A stretch of DNA of 45,468 bases, taken from NCBI RefSeq assembly GCF_014648515.1, contig NZ_BMRG01000007.1, forward strand, positions 133,391 through 178,858, written 5' to 3'. The stretch's first letter is position 1. Each line of letters opens with the position of its first letter. This DNA comes from Saccharothrix coeruleofusca. Its GTDB lineage: Bacteria; Actinomycetota; Actinomycetes; Mycobacteriales; Pseudonocardiaceae. Of this stretch, positions 9,479 to 16,296 are shown one piece after another. The position numbers and the translations under genes were made by a program. Below the pieces are notes generated by a model that was not told the origin of the DNA, made no database searches, and worked only from the letters and a program-made list of their open reading frames with translations.

Positions 9479-10069
9479 TCAGCCCACCGCCCTGGTGCCC
9501 CGGCGCTCGGCGGCCTCCAGCACCAGCCGCAGCCACTCCGCGTCCTCGCCGCGCCCCTCCGCGGCCACCCGGCGCAGCCGCGTCCACAGGCCCGCGTCGG
9601 TCCACTCCTGGAACCGCCGGTGCACGGTCGGCACGGTCACCCCGAACGTCGGCGGCAGGTGCCGCCACGCGCAGCCGCTGGTGAGCACGAAGACGATCGC
9701 GGTGAACACCGCCCGGTCCGACACCCGCCCGCGCCCGCCGCCCTGGCGGCGCACCTTGGCGGGCGGGATCACCGGCTCCACCGCGGCCCACAGCGCGGGC
9801 GGCACCAGGCGCGCGGACAGCTGCTCGATCACGTCCGCGTGCGGCGGCCTGGCCGGGCTCTCCGGGGCGCGGCGCACCCACGGCTCCTGGCGCTGCTCGT
9901 CCCCGCGCTGGCGGGCGCGCAGCAGGGTGGCCAGCGCGACGTCCTCGGCCGAGCGCCGGGGCGCGACGGCCGGGTGGACGTGCTGCCTGGCCTGGCGGGC
10001 GATCTCGGCGCCGACCGTTCGCCCGAACGGCTGCGGTGCGGGTCGGGGGGGTGGGGTGTGGTTGGTCAT
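9479..10069 (-). CDS. Stand-alone IS5-type transposase N-terminal (DUF4096) domain protein
   Basis: A 196-residue protein whose C-terminal half (about 100-180) matches the DUF4096 helix-turn-helix domain that begins IS5/IS1182-type transposases, including the segment LTSGCAWRHLPPTFG and TVHRRFQEWTDAGLW. No DDE catalytic domain follows in any frame and no flanking terminal repeats were seen. The N-terminus is Pro- then Arg/Gln-rich and not transposase-like. The ATG is preceded by GGAGGACCC. It may be a domesticated DNA-binding protein or a decayed transposase fused to other sequence; codon use looks like neighbouring genes. Confidence 0.7.
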   Translation of the reverse strand: MTNHTPPPRPAPQPFGRTVGAEIARQARQHVHPAVAPRRSAEDVALATLLRARQRGDEQRQEPWVRRAPESPARPPHADVIEQLSARLVPPALWAAVEPVIPPAKVRRQGGGRGRVSDRAVFTAIVFVLTSGCAWRHLPPTFGVTVPTVHRRFQEWTDAGLWTRLRRVAAEGRGEDAEWLRLVLEAAERRGTRAVG

Positions 10070-10249
10070 CGGGTCCTCCGCCAGGACAGTCGTGATACCC
10101 ATCACGCTAGGAACCCCGGTGCCCGGCCATAACCGGGAGCGCGACGAACGGACGGCTCCATCGTCACGCGGCCAGTCGTACCACGCCGAGCGGCCGGCTT
10201 CGCGCGATGAACGGGCGAACGGTCGCCCCTCACTCCTTGAGGTGACGGC

Positions 10250-10255
10250 TACGCT
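10250..10255 (+). promoter_or_regulatory. -10 hexamer TACGCT of a probable leaderless promoter
   Basis: TACGCT fits TANNNT and ends 7 bases before the GTG of the phosphoesterase gene; no Shine-Dalgarno lies between them. Confidence 0.45.
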
Positions 10256-10262
10256 CGGGAAC

Positions 10263-11108
10263 GTGACCAGTCCACCGCGCCTGCTCGCCACCAGCGACCT
10301 GCACGTCACCTACCAGCAGAACCGTGATTTCACAGAAGCCATCCGGCCGCATTCGGCGGATGACTGGTTGATCGTGGCGGGGGATGTGGCGGAGAAGTTC
10401 GCCGACATCGAGTGGGCGTTGACCCTGCTGAGCAAGCGTTTTCACACGGTCGTGTGGTCTCCTGGCAACCACGAGTTGTGGACCACGAAGGACGACGCGG
10501 TGCAGGCGCGCGGCGAGGTGCGGTACAAGCAGCTCGTGGAGCTGTGCCGGAGCATCGGCGTGCGCACGCCCGAGGACGAGTTCCCGGTCTTCGAGGGCGC
10601 GGGCGGGCCGGTCGCGGTGGCGCCGCTGTTCACCCTGTACGACTACACGTTCCGCCCGGCGGGCACCTCGGACAAGCGGTCCGCGCTGGCCGCCGCGGAG
10701 CGGGCGGGCGTGATCTGCACCGACGAGTACTTCCTGCACCCTGACCCCCACCCCAGCCGCGAGGCGTGGTGCCTGGCGCGGGTGGCGGAGTCCGAGCGGC
10801 GGCTGGCCGCGGTCGACCCGTCGCTGCGCACGGTGCTGATCAACCACTGGCCGCTGGTGCGCGAGCCCACGCGCGTGCTGCGCTACCCGGAGTTCGCCCT
10901 GTGGTGCGGCACCGAGCGCACCGCGGACTGGCACCTGCGGTTCCGGGCCGCCGCGGCGGTGTACGGCCACCTGCACATCCCGCGCACCATCCGGGTGGAC
11001 GGCGTGCGCTTCGACGAGGTGTCGCTGGGCTACCCGAGGGAGTGGCAGCCACGGGGCTGGACCGGCGCACCGCTGCTGGACGTGCTGCGCGAGGGGGATC
11101 AGCGGTGA
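10263..11108 (+). CDS. pptH: Metallophosphoesterase, phosphopantetheinyl hydrolase PptH homologue
   Basis: A calcineurin-like metallophosphoesterase of 281 residues with the metal motifs SDLH, GDVAE, GNHELW, NHWP and GHLH in order. Its GTG-led gene overlaps the phosphopantetheinyl transferase gene by 4 bases. The same pair exists in Mycobacterium tuberculosis as Rv2795c-Rv2794c, where Rv2795c (PptH) removes phosphopantetheine from carrier proteins and opposes PptT. Identity here rests on family plus synteny. An upstream in-frame extension is open to 9453 but crosses an intergenic region and is rejected. The start is supported by the adjacent -10 element. Confidence 0.85.
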   Translation: MTSPPRLLATSDLHVTYQQNRDFTEAIRPHSADDWLIVAGDVAEKFADIEWALTLLSKRFHTVVWSPGNHELWTTKDDAVQARGEVRYKQLVELCRSIGVRTPEDEFPVFEGAGGPVAVAPLFTLYDYTFRPAGTSDKRSALAAAERAGVICTDEYFLHPDPHPSREAWCLARVAESERRLAAVDPSLRTVLINHWPLVREPTRVLRYPEFALWCGTERTADWHLRFRAAAAVYGHLHIPRTIRVDGVRFDEVSLGYPREWQPRGWTGAPLLDVLREGDQR

Positions 11109-11764
11109 TCGAGGACCTGCTGCCGGAACCGGTGGCCGCGGTCGAGTCGTTCGGCGACCCGGCGGAGGCGGTGCTGTTCCCCGAGGAGGAGGAGCACATC
11201 GCCAGATCGGTGGACAAGCGCCGCCGGGAGTTCACCACCGGCAGGCACTGCGCCAGGGTGGCGCTGGGCAGGCTGGGCCTGCCGCCCGTGCCGCTGCTGC
11301 CCGGCCCCAAGCGGGAGCCGCTCTGGCCCGCGGGCGTGGTCGGCAGCATCACCCACTGCGCGGGCTACCGCGCCGCGGCCGTGGCCCGCGCCTCCGAGGT
11401 GTGGACGGTCGGCATCGACGCCGAACCCGACGAGCCCACCCCGGACGGGGTGCTGGAGGCCATCGCGCTGCCCGGCGAGCTGGCCAGGACCGCCGAGCTG
11501 CGCGCGGCGGACGGGAAGACCAGCTGGGACCGGTTGCTGTTCAGCGCCAAGGAGACGGTCTACAAGGCGTGGTTCCCGCTGACCCGCAGCTGGCTGGGCT
11601 TCGAGGACGCCGAGGTGACCATCGACCCCGACGGGGGCACCTTCAGCGCGCGCATCCTGGTCGAAGCCCCGGTGGTGGACGGCATCCCACTGACCGGGTT
11701 CACCGGCCGCTGGCTGGCGCGGGACGGGTTTGTGGTCACCGCGATCGCGGTACCCGCTCGCTGA
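11105..11764 (+). CDS. pptT: 4'-phosphopantetheinyl transferase (PptT/Sfp type)
   Basis: A 219-residue Sfp-type enzyme that transfers phosphopantetheine from CoA to the conserved Ser of acyl- and peptidyl-carrier proteins, activating polyketide, non-ribosomal peptide and fatty-acid synthases. Visible motifs are GSITHC (substrate pocket), the Mg-binding GIDAEP and FSAKETVYKAWFP. GTG start overlaps the pptH stop (GTGA), so the forward and reverse enzymes are made together. Length is normal for the PptT group. Confidence 0.93.
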   Translation: MIEDLLPEPVAAVESFGDPAEAVLFPEEEEHIARSVDKRRREFTTGRHCARVALGRLGLPPVPLLPGPKREPLWPAGVVGSITHCAGYRAAAVARASEVWTVGIDAEPDEPTPDGVLEAIALPGELARTAELRAADGKTSWDRLLFSAKETVYKAWFPLTRSWLGFEDAEVTIDPDGGTFSARILVEAPVVDGIPLTGFTGRWLARDGFVVTAIAVPAR

Positions 11765-11783
11765 TCCAGGCGAGGAGGCGGCA

Positions 11784-13262
11784 TTGGGCGACGACGTCGC
11801 ACGGCACGAGTTCACCCGCGACGACCGCACGCGGTACCGGACGAAGGTGCGGCGCTGCCTCGACGTGTTCGCCCGGATGCTGCGCGAGTCCCGGTTCGAG
11901 TTCGACCGGCCCATGACCGGGCTGGAGATCGAGCTGAACCTGGTCGACGACGCGGGCGACCCGGCGATGAAGAACTCCCAGGCGCTGGAGGTCATCGCCG
12001 ACGGGGACTTCGTCACCGAGCTGGGCCAGTGGAACCTGGAGATCAACGTGGCGCCGCGCCAGCTCAACGAGGGCGGCATCACCGAGTTCGAGGAGACCGT
12101 GCGGGACAGCCTCAACGAGGCCGAGCACAAGGCGCGCGGGATCGACGCGCACATGGTGATGATCGGCATCCTGCCGACGCTGCAGGCCAAGCACATGGCC
12201 GTGGACGCGCTGTCGGGCAACCCGCGCTACGCGCTGCTCAACGAGCAGGTGCTGGCCGCGCGCGGGGAGGACCTGCACATCGGCATCGAGGGCGTGGAGC
12301 GGTTGCAGATGACCGCGGACTCGATCGTCCCCGAAGCGGCCTGCACCAGCACGCAGTTCCACCTCCAGGTCAGCCCCGACCAGTTCGCGGCCTACTGGAA
12401 CGCCGCGCAGGCCATCGCGGGCGTGCAGGTGGCGGTGGGCGCGAACTCGCCGTTCCTGCTGGGCAAGGAGCTGTGGCGGGAGACCCGCATCGCGCTGTTC
12501 CAGCAGGCCACCGACACCCGCAGCGACGAGCTCAAGGAGCAGGGCGTGCGGCCCCGCGTGTGGTTCGGGGAGCGCTGGATCACCTCGATCTTCGACCTGT
12601 TCGAGGAGAACGTGCGCTACTTCCCCGCGCTGCTGCCCATCTGCGACGAGGAGGACCCGCTGCAGGTGCTGGAGCGCGGCGACACCCCGTCGCTGGCCGA
12701 GCTGCGGCTGCACAACGGCACGATCTACCGGTGGAACCGGCCGGTCTACGACGTGGTGCGCGACCAGCCGCACCTGCGCGTGGAGAACCGCACCCTGCCC
12801 GCCGGGCCGACCGTGATCGACACGCTGGCCAACGGCGCGTTCTACTACGGGCTGGTGAAGATGCTGGCCGAGGAGGAGCGTCCACTCTGGACGCAGATGT
12901 CCTTCAGCGCGGCGGAGGAGAACTTCGTCTCGGGCGCCCGCAACGGCATCGACGCGCTGGTCTACTGGCCGGGGCTGGGCACCGTCCCGGTGGCCGAACT
13001 GGTGCTGCGGCGGCTGCTGCCGCTGGCCCACGAGGGGCTGGTGAAGCTGCGGGTGGACGAGAAGGAGCGGGACCGGCTGCTGGGCGTGATCGAGCAGCGC
13101 TGCCTGACCGGGCTCAACGGCGCGACCTGGCAGGCGCGCGCGTTCCACCGGCACTACGACCACACCTCGCTGGACCGGCCCGAGGCGCTGCGCCGGATGC
13201 TGCGCTCCTACCGGGACCTGATGCACAGCAACGAACCCGTGCACACCTGGCCCACGAGCTGA
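11784..13262 (+). CDS. GCS2-family glutamate-cysteine ligase-like carboxylate-amine ligase
   Basis: A 492-residue member of the GCS2 carboxylate-amine ligase group. ATP-grasp-like features include the glutamate-binding TGLEIELNLVD, ELGQWNLEINVAPR, the stretch TSTQFHLQVSP and RVENRTLPAGPT near the C-terminal third. I start at TTG 11784 because GAGGAGG lies 5 bases upstream and the resulting N-terminus (LGDDVARHEF) resembles relatives; an ATG at 11730 would overlap pptT by 35 bases. Members of this ~490-residue actinobacterial group are annotated as glutamate-cysteine ligases, but the true substrates are mostly unproven. It may be co-transcribed with pptH-pptT (19-base gap). Confidence 0.82.
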   Translation: MGDDVARHEFTRDDRTRYRTKVRRCLDVFARMLRESRFEFDRPMTGLEIELNLVDDAGDPAMKNSQALEVIADGDFVTELGQWNLEINVAPRQLNEGGITEFEETVRDSLNEAEHKARGIDAHMVMIGILPTLQAKHMAVDALSGNPRYALLNEQVLAARGEDLHIGIEGVERLQMTADSIVPEAACTSTQFHLQVSPDQFAAYWNAAQAIAGVQVAVGANSPFLLGKELWRETRIALFQQATDTRSDELKEQGVRPRVWFGERWITSIFDLFEENVRYFPALLPICDEEDPLQVLERGDTPSLAELRLHNGTIYRWNRPVYDVVRDQPHLRVENRTLPAGPTVIDTLANGAFYYGLVKMLAEEERPLWTQMSFSAAEENFVSGARNGIDALVYWPGLGTVPVAELVLRRLLPLAHEGLVKLRVDEKERDRLLGVIEQRCLTGLNGATWQARAFHRHYDHTSLDRPEALRRMLRSYRDLMHSNEPVHTWPTS

Positions 13263-13284
13263 GCCCAGCGGTCCGACCGACCTG

Positions 13285-13407
13285 GCGCCCGCAAGTACCA
13301 CCCGCGTGCCCTCGCGGAGCGTGCGACCACTACCCGTGCCGACGGAGCCGTGGGACGGGTAGTGGTTGACGGCCCTTTCCGAGGGGTCGGGTGGTACTTG
13401 CGGGCGC
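13285..13407. repeat. Composite repeat R2: two inverted A-box pairs forming a 123-base hairpin
   Basis: Both A-box pairs keep the 32-bp spacing: AAGTACCACCCG at 13293-13304 and GACCACTACCCG at 13325-13336; CGGGTAGTGGTT at 13356-13367 and CGGGTGGTACTT at 13388-13399. The outer arms (13285-13304 and 13388-13407) are a perfect 20-bp inverted repeat, and the inner boxes pair over 12 bp. The element fills the gap between converging genes and could act as a two-way terminator or mRNA 3'-end structure. Confidence 0.8.
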
Positions 13408-13413
13408 TGGAGG

Positions 13414-14472
13414 TCAGGCGGTGGGGAAGTCGTCCGCGCTGCGGATGCGGTCACGGATCCACACGCCTGCGGGCTTGAGCACGCCGGTGCCCGCGAAGCT
13501 GTCACCCTCGCAGGTGCCCTCCTTGAACACCGCGCCCGACCGGAAGTCGTCGGAGAAGTTCCAGTTGGTCCAGCCGATCCGGTTGGCCGCCAGGAAGTCC
13601 AGGTACTTCGCCGCGTAGGCGAAGTCGTTGGCCCCGTCGCCGGTGTAGGTCTGGGTGCCGAACTCGGTCACGAAGATCGGCAGGCGGGCCGCCGCGCGCT
13701 TGAGGGCCTCGAAGTACTCGTCCTGGTGCGACGCGGCGTAGAAGTGGAACGTGTACATGAAGTTCGTGGCGTTGATGGGGTTGTTGACGATGTCGGCCTC
13801 GCTGCGGCCGTCGGAGACGCCCAGCGACGCCCAGCCGTGCGTGCCCACGAACACCACGGCCTCGGGGTCCTGCGCCCGGATGACGGGGATCATCTGCTCG
13901 GCGTAGGACTTGATGCCCGCCCACGAGACGTTGTTGGGCTCGTTGGCGATGTCGTAGATGACGTTGGTCTTGTCCTTGTGCCGCCGCGCGACCTCGGTGA
14001 AGAAGGTCTTGGCGCGGGCCAGGTTGTAGTTCGGGTCGCCGGGGTCGAGCTGGTGCCAGTCGACCAGCGCGTACATGCCGCGCTTGGTGGCTTCCTCGAT
14101 GTAGTTGTGCACCATGTCGGTGAACTTGCGGGGGTCGGTCTCGTAGCCGTCCTCCTGGACGTACATCGAGATGCGCAGGATGTCCGCGCCCCAGTCGTCG
14201 GCCAGGGCGTCCAGCGAGGCGGGCTTGACGCAGTGCGCGTACCACTGGATGCCGTGGGTGCTCATGCCGCGCAGCTGGACCGGCTTGCCGTGCTTGTTGC
14301 ACAGCTTGACGCCGCAGACCCGCAACTGGCCGTTGACCTCGGCGGGCCGCGCCACGGCGGCGTTCACCCCGTCCCGGTCTTGGTCGGTCGTGCTCTGGGC
14401 CCAGCCGGTGGCGGGTGCGAGCAGCAGGCTCGCGGCGGCCAGCAGGCCGAGCCATCGGGAACGGATAGCCAC
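13414..14472 (-). CDS. Secreted glycoside hydrolase family 5 endoglucanase
   Basis: A 352-residue GH5 cellulase. After a signal peptide (WLGLLAAASLLLAPATGWA), the catalytic TIM barrel begins near VNGQLRVCGVKLCN, continues with QLRGMSTHGIQWY, and has the acid/base Glu in DIANEPNNVSW and the nucleophile Glu in FVTEFGTQTY; an aromatic WTNWNFSDD segment follows. The two Cys in CGVKLC are common in actinobacterial homologues. GGGAGG 7 bases upstream selects the GTG at 14472 rather than the one at 14487. No cellulose-binding module is attached. The nearby palindrome suggests regulation with other polysaccharide-degrading genes. Confidence 0.9.
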   Translation of the reverse strand: MAIRSRWLGLLAAASLLLAPATGWAQSTTDQDRDGVNAAVARPAEVNGQLRVCGVKLCNKHGKPVQLRGMSTHGIQWYAHCVKPASLDALADDWGADILRISMYVQEDGYETDPRKFTDMVHNYIEEATKRGMYALVDWHQLDPGDPNYNLARAKTFFTEVARRHKDKTNVIYDIANEPNNVSWAGIKSYAEQMIPVIRAQDPEAVVFVGTHGWASLGVSDGRSEADIVNNPINATNFMYTFHFYAASHQDEYFEALKRAAARLPIFVTEFGTQTYTGDGANDFAYAAKYLDFLAANRIGWTNWNFSDDFRSGAVFKEGTCEGDSFAGTGVLKPAGVWIRDRIRSADDFPTA

Positions 14473-14524
14473 GGGATTGCCTCCCACACGTCGTCGGGAT
14501 GAGGGTTCACGGCGGCGATATGGT

Positions 14525-14539
14525 TAGGAAAGTTCCCTA
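14525..14539. promoter_or_regulatory. Palindromic operator-like site upstream of GH5 gene
   Basis: TAGGAAAGTTCCCTA is symmetric at 12 of 14 non-central positions and lies 53 bases before the endoglucanase start. It resembles TAGGAAAGTTTCCTA-type sites that I recall upstream of secreted polysaccharide hydrolases in actinomycetes; the cognate regulator is not known to me. Confidence 0.5.
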
Positions 14540-14602
14540 TCCGTTAGAGGATCAGACACCACCCGATCCCGGCTGTCAACGGCAGCGCGGGCGAGCCGCG
14601 GG

Positions 14603-14953
14603 TCAGTGGGTCTTCCACTCCGAGACCAGCTCGGGCAGCAGCACGTGCCAGGGCAGCTCGGCCAGCACGTCGCGCCGGGCCACCAGCACCAGGCGGCCCG
14701 ACTCCTCGCCCGCGTCCAGCCAGATCAGCTCCAGCGCCCCGGTTCCGCCCACCGCGACGGCCCCGGCTTGGCGCTCCAGGTCGTCCTCGGCCACCACCCG
14801 GTGCGCGCTCACCCCGCCCCGGCGCAACTCCTCGTGCCGGTGCCGCAGGGCGTCGGCGGCCGCGACCAGGCGTCGCTCCCCCAGACCGGCTCTGACCTGC
14901 ACGGTCATCGACTCGTACGGGACTGGTTCGGCCAGCCGGGAACTCGTGGGCAC
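14603..14953 (-). CDS. Hypothetical protein
   Basis: A 116-residue protein of unknown family with mixed alpha/beta character, no signal peptide and no Cys. The central part reads RRLVAAADALRHRHEELRRG, followed by two hydrophobic strands (GALELIWLDAG and GRLVLVARRDVLAEL) and a C-terminus ending WKTH. GGAGGG upstream favours the GTG at 14953 over the GTG at 14983. Strong third-position GC supports coding. It lies 65 bases downstream of the YbjN-like gene on the same strand. Confidence 0.6.
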   Translation of the reverse strand: MPTSSRLAEPVPYESMTVQVRAGLGERRLVAAADALRHRHEELRRGGVSAHRVVAEDDLERQAGAVAVGGTGALELIWLDAGEESGRLVLVARRDVLAELPWHVLLPELVSEWKTH

Positions 14954-14978
14954 AGCGGACCACCCTCCAGGAAGTAAG

Positions 14979-14996
14979 GTCACCCTAACTCACCGG
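14979..14996 (-). promoter_or_regulatory. Weak iron-box-like palindrome
   Basis: TTAGGGTGACCTTA on the minus strand (inside AGTTAGGGTGACCTTAC) keeps the outer symmetry TNAGG/CCTNA of IdeR/DmdR iron boxes but has four asymmetric central positions. It lies 26-43 bases before the start at 14953, where a promoter would be. Confidence 0.25.
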
Positions 14997-15018
14997 AGGG
15001 AGGTACCCCGCGGCGAGG

Positions 15019-15426
15019 TCAGTAGTCGTCCCCGCCGAAGAACTGCTCCTCCAGCGTGTCCGCGGTGCCCGAGAGCAGCGCCAGCGGCTCGGTGAACTCG
15101 TGGATGTCCAGGTCCTGCAGCGGCAGCGAGTGCCGCAGCACCACGTGCTCGCCCATGATCGCCGCACCGCAGGCGATCGAGGAGCGGCCGATCTCCGCCA
15201 GCAGCTCGCGCAGGTCGACCTTCTCCGCCAGGCCCATCGGCGTGGCGATCTGCACCCACTCGTGCTTCCTGTCCAGCACCTCGCGCGCCACGATGATCAC
15301 CTGCGTGCGCTCGTCCTCCTCGTTGAGGTGCTGGAAGTCGAACAGGATGCGGATCTCCCCGTCCTGCTCGGAGATCACGTCGTACTGGTCGCGGACGTAC
15401 GCGGCGAGGTCACCCCAAGTCACCAT
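15019..15426 (-). CDS. YbjN/type III chaperone-fold-like small protein
   Basis: A 135-residue acidic soluble protein. The order of strands (IRILFDFQHL, TQVIIVAREV, WVQIATPMG) and helices (LRELLAEIG) resembles the YbjN / type III secretion chaperone-like fold common in actinobacteria. A C-terminal acidic tail ends in GGDDY. ATG with AAGGTGAG upstream; its first 7 bases overlap the end of the DUF998 gene, so the two are co-translated. Function is unknown. Confidence 0.6.
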   Translation of the reverse strand: MVTWGDLAAYVRDQYDVISEQDGEIRILFDFQHLNEEDERTQVIIVAREVLDRKHEWVQIATPMGLAEKVDLRELLAEIGRSSIACGAAIMGEHVVLRHSLPLQDLDIHEFTEPLALLSGTADTLEEQFFGGDDY

Positions 15427-16106
15427 TGGCTCACCTTAGGGCGGTGCGCCGCGGCGATGGCCCACAACCCCGCCACGAGGACGGCGACCACCTCCACCAG
15501 CACCAGCAGCCGCTCCACGTAGCCCAGCGGCACCACCCGCCACCACGGCGTGCCCACCACCGCGTTGACCAGGACCGCGTACAGGATCGGCGCGAAGCTC
15601 AACGCCGAGAGCAGGCCGAGCCGGAACACCCGGCGCGCGTGGCCGCCCCACACCTCGTGCCGCAGCCACGGCCGGGCCAGCAGGGTCGCGGCCAGCGGCA
15701 GGCTCAGGAACGCGACCAGGCTGGCCACCCGGTGGATGTCACCGCTGACGCTCGGCCCCACCGCCCAGTTGTGCTTGGGGAACAGCACCACCAGGGTCAG
15801 CCCGGTCGACCAGGCCACGAACGCCAGCGCGCCCGCCGAGGTCCAGCGCGCCAGCCCGCGGCTGACCAGCACGCCCACGATCGCCAGCGACCCGACCGCC
15901 AGCAGGATCACCGCGGTGTCGAACACCCACCGGTGCGGTCCCAGCGCGTACTCGCTGATGGTGCGGCGCAGCAGGGTCACCGAGGTGCTGGCGCGGCGCA
16001 GGTCGAGCGAGCCGACCATGAGCACGGTCAGCACCACGGCGGCGGCGCCGCCCAGCGCGACGAAGCGGGCCGGGGAGCGGGGCGGGGCGAGTTCGGCAGT
16101 CGACAC
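15420..16106 (-). CDS. DUF998 integral membrane protein
   Basis: A 228-residue membrane protein with about six helices: FVALGGAAAVVLTVLMVG, WVFDTAVILLAVGSLAIVG, ALAFVAWSTGLTLVVLF, VASLVAFLSLPLAATLL, LSFAPILYAVLVNAV and LLVLVEVVAVLVAGLWAI. The motif TISEYALGPHRWVFD near the first loop and the segment FPKHNWAVGPSVSGDIHRVAS are typical of DUF998 proteins. Function is unknown. The GTG at 16106 is preferred because upstream sequence is hairpin-rich and not coding-like. Confidence 0.85.
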   Translation of the reverse strand: MSTAELAPPRSPARFVALGGAAAVVLTVLMVGSLDLRRASTSVTLLRRTISEYALGPHRWVFDTAVILLAVGSLAIVGVLVSRGLARWTSAGALAFVAWSTGLTLVVLFPKHNWAVGPSVSGDIHRVASLVAFLSLPLAATLLARPWLRHEVWGGHARRVFRLGLLSALSFAPILYAVLVNAVVGTPWWRVVPLGYVERLLVLVEVVAVLVAGLWAIAAAHRPKVSQW

Positions 16107-16183
16107 GTCCGGCAGAACGGACGGTCCCGCCCCGGTGTTCCGGCCTTCAGGCAACCGACAGCTCCGGCGCGCCGGGCGCGCGT

Positions 16184-16219
16184 TTCCCGAAAGAACCGGG
16201 ATCGGTGCTTTTTCGGGAA
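16184..16219. repeat. Hairpin repeat H1 in divergent promoter region
   Basis: TTCCCGAAA (16184-16192) pairs with TTTCGGGAA (16211-16219) around an 18-base loop containing CCGGGATCGGTGC, a 13-mer repeated exactly at 34384-34396. The layout (GCGTTTC, A/T-rich stem, GC loop) resembles the hairpin at 27630-27664. Confidence 0.5.
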
Positions 16220-16296
16220 GACCTCGCCCGTCGCGCGTTCGGGGATGATCACCACGCTGTTGAACCCGGCAGCAACCTCGAACGTGTGGAGATGTC

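Noticed and set aside
9391-10069. Intact insertion sequence
   Set aside because: No terminal inverted repeats or target duplication flank the transposase-like domain, and the catalytic DDE part is missing in all frames.
10240-10262. Start of pptH further upstream in the same open frame (from 9453)
   Set aside because: The extension runs through the antisense transposase-like gene and its promoter, shows no coding bias of its own, and the -10 element fixes the GTG at 10263.
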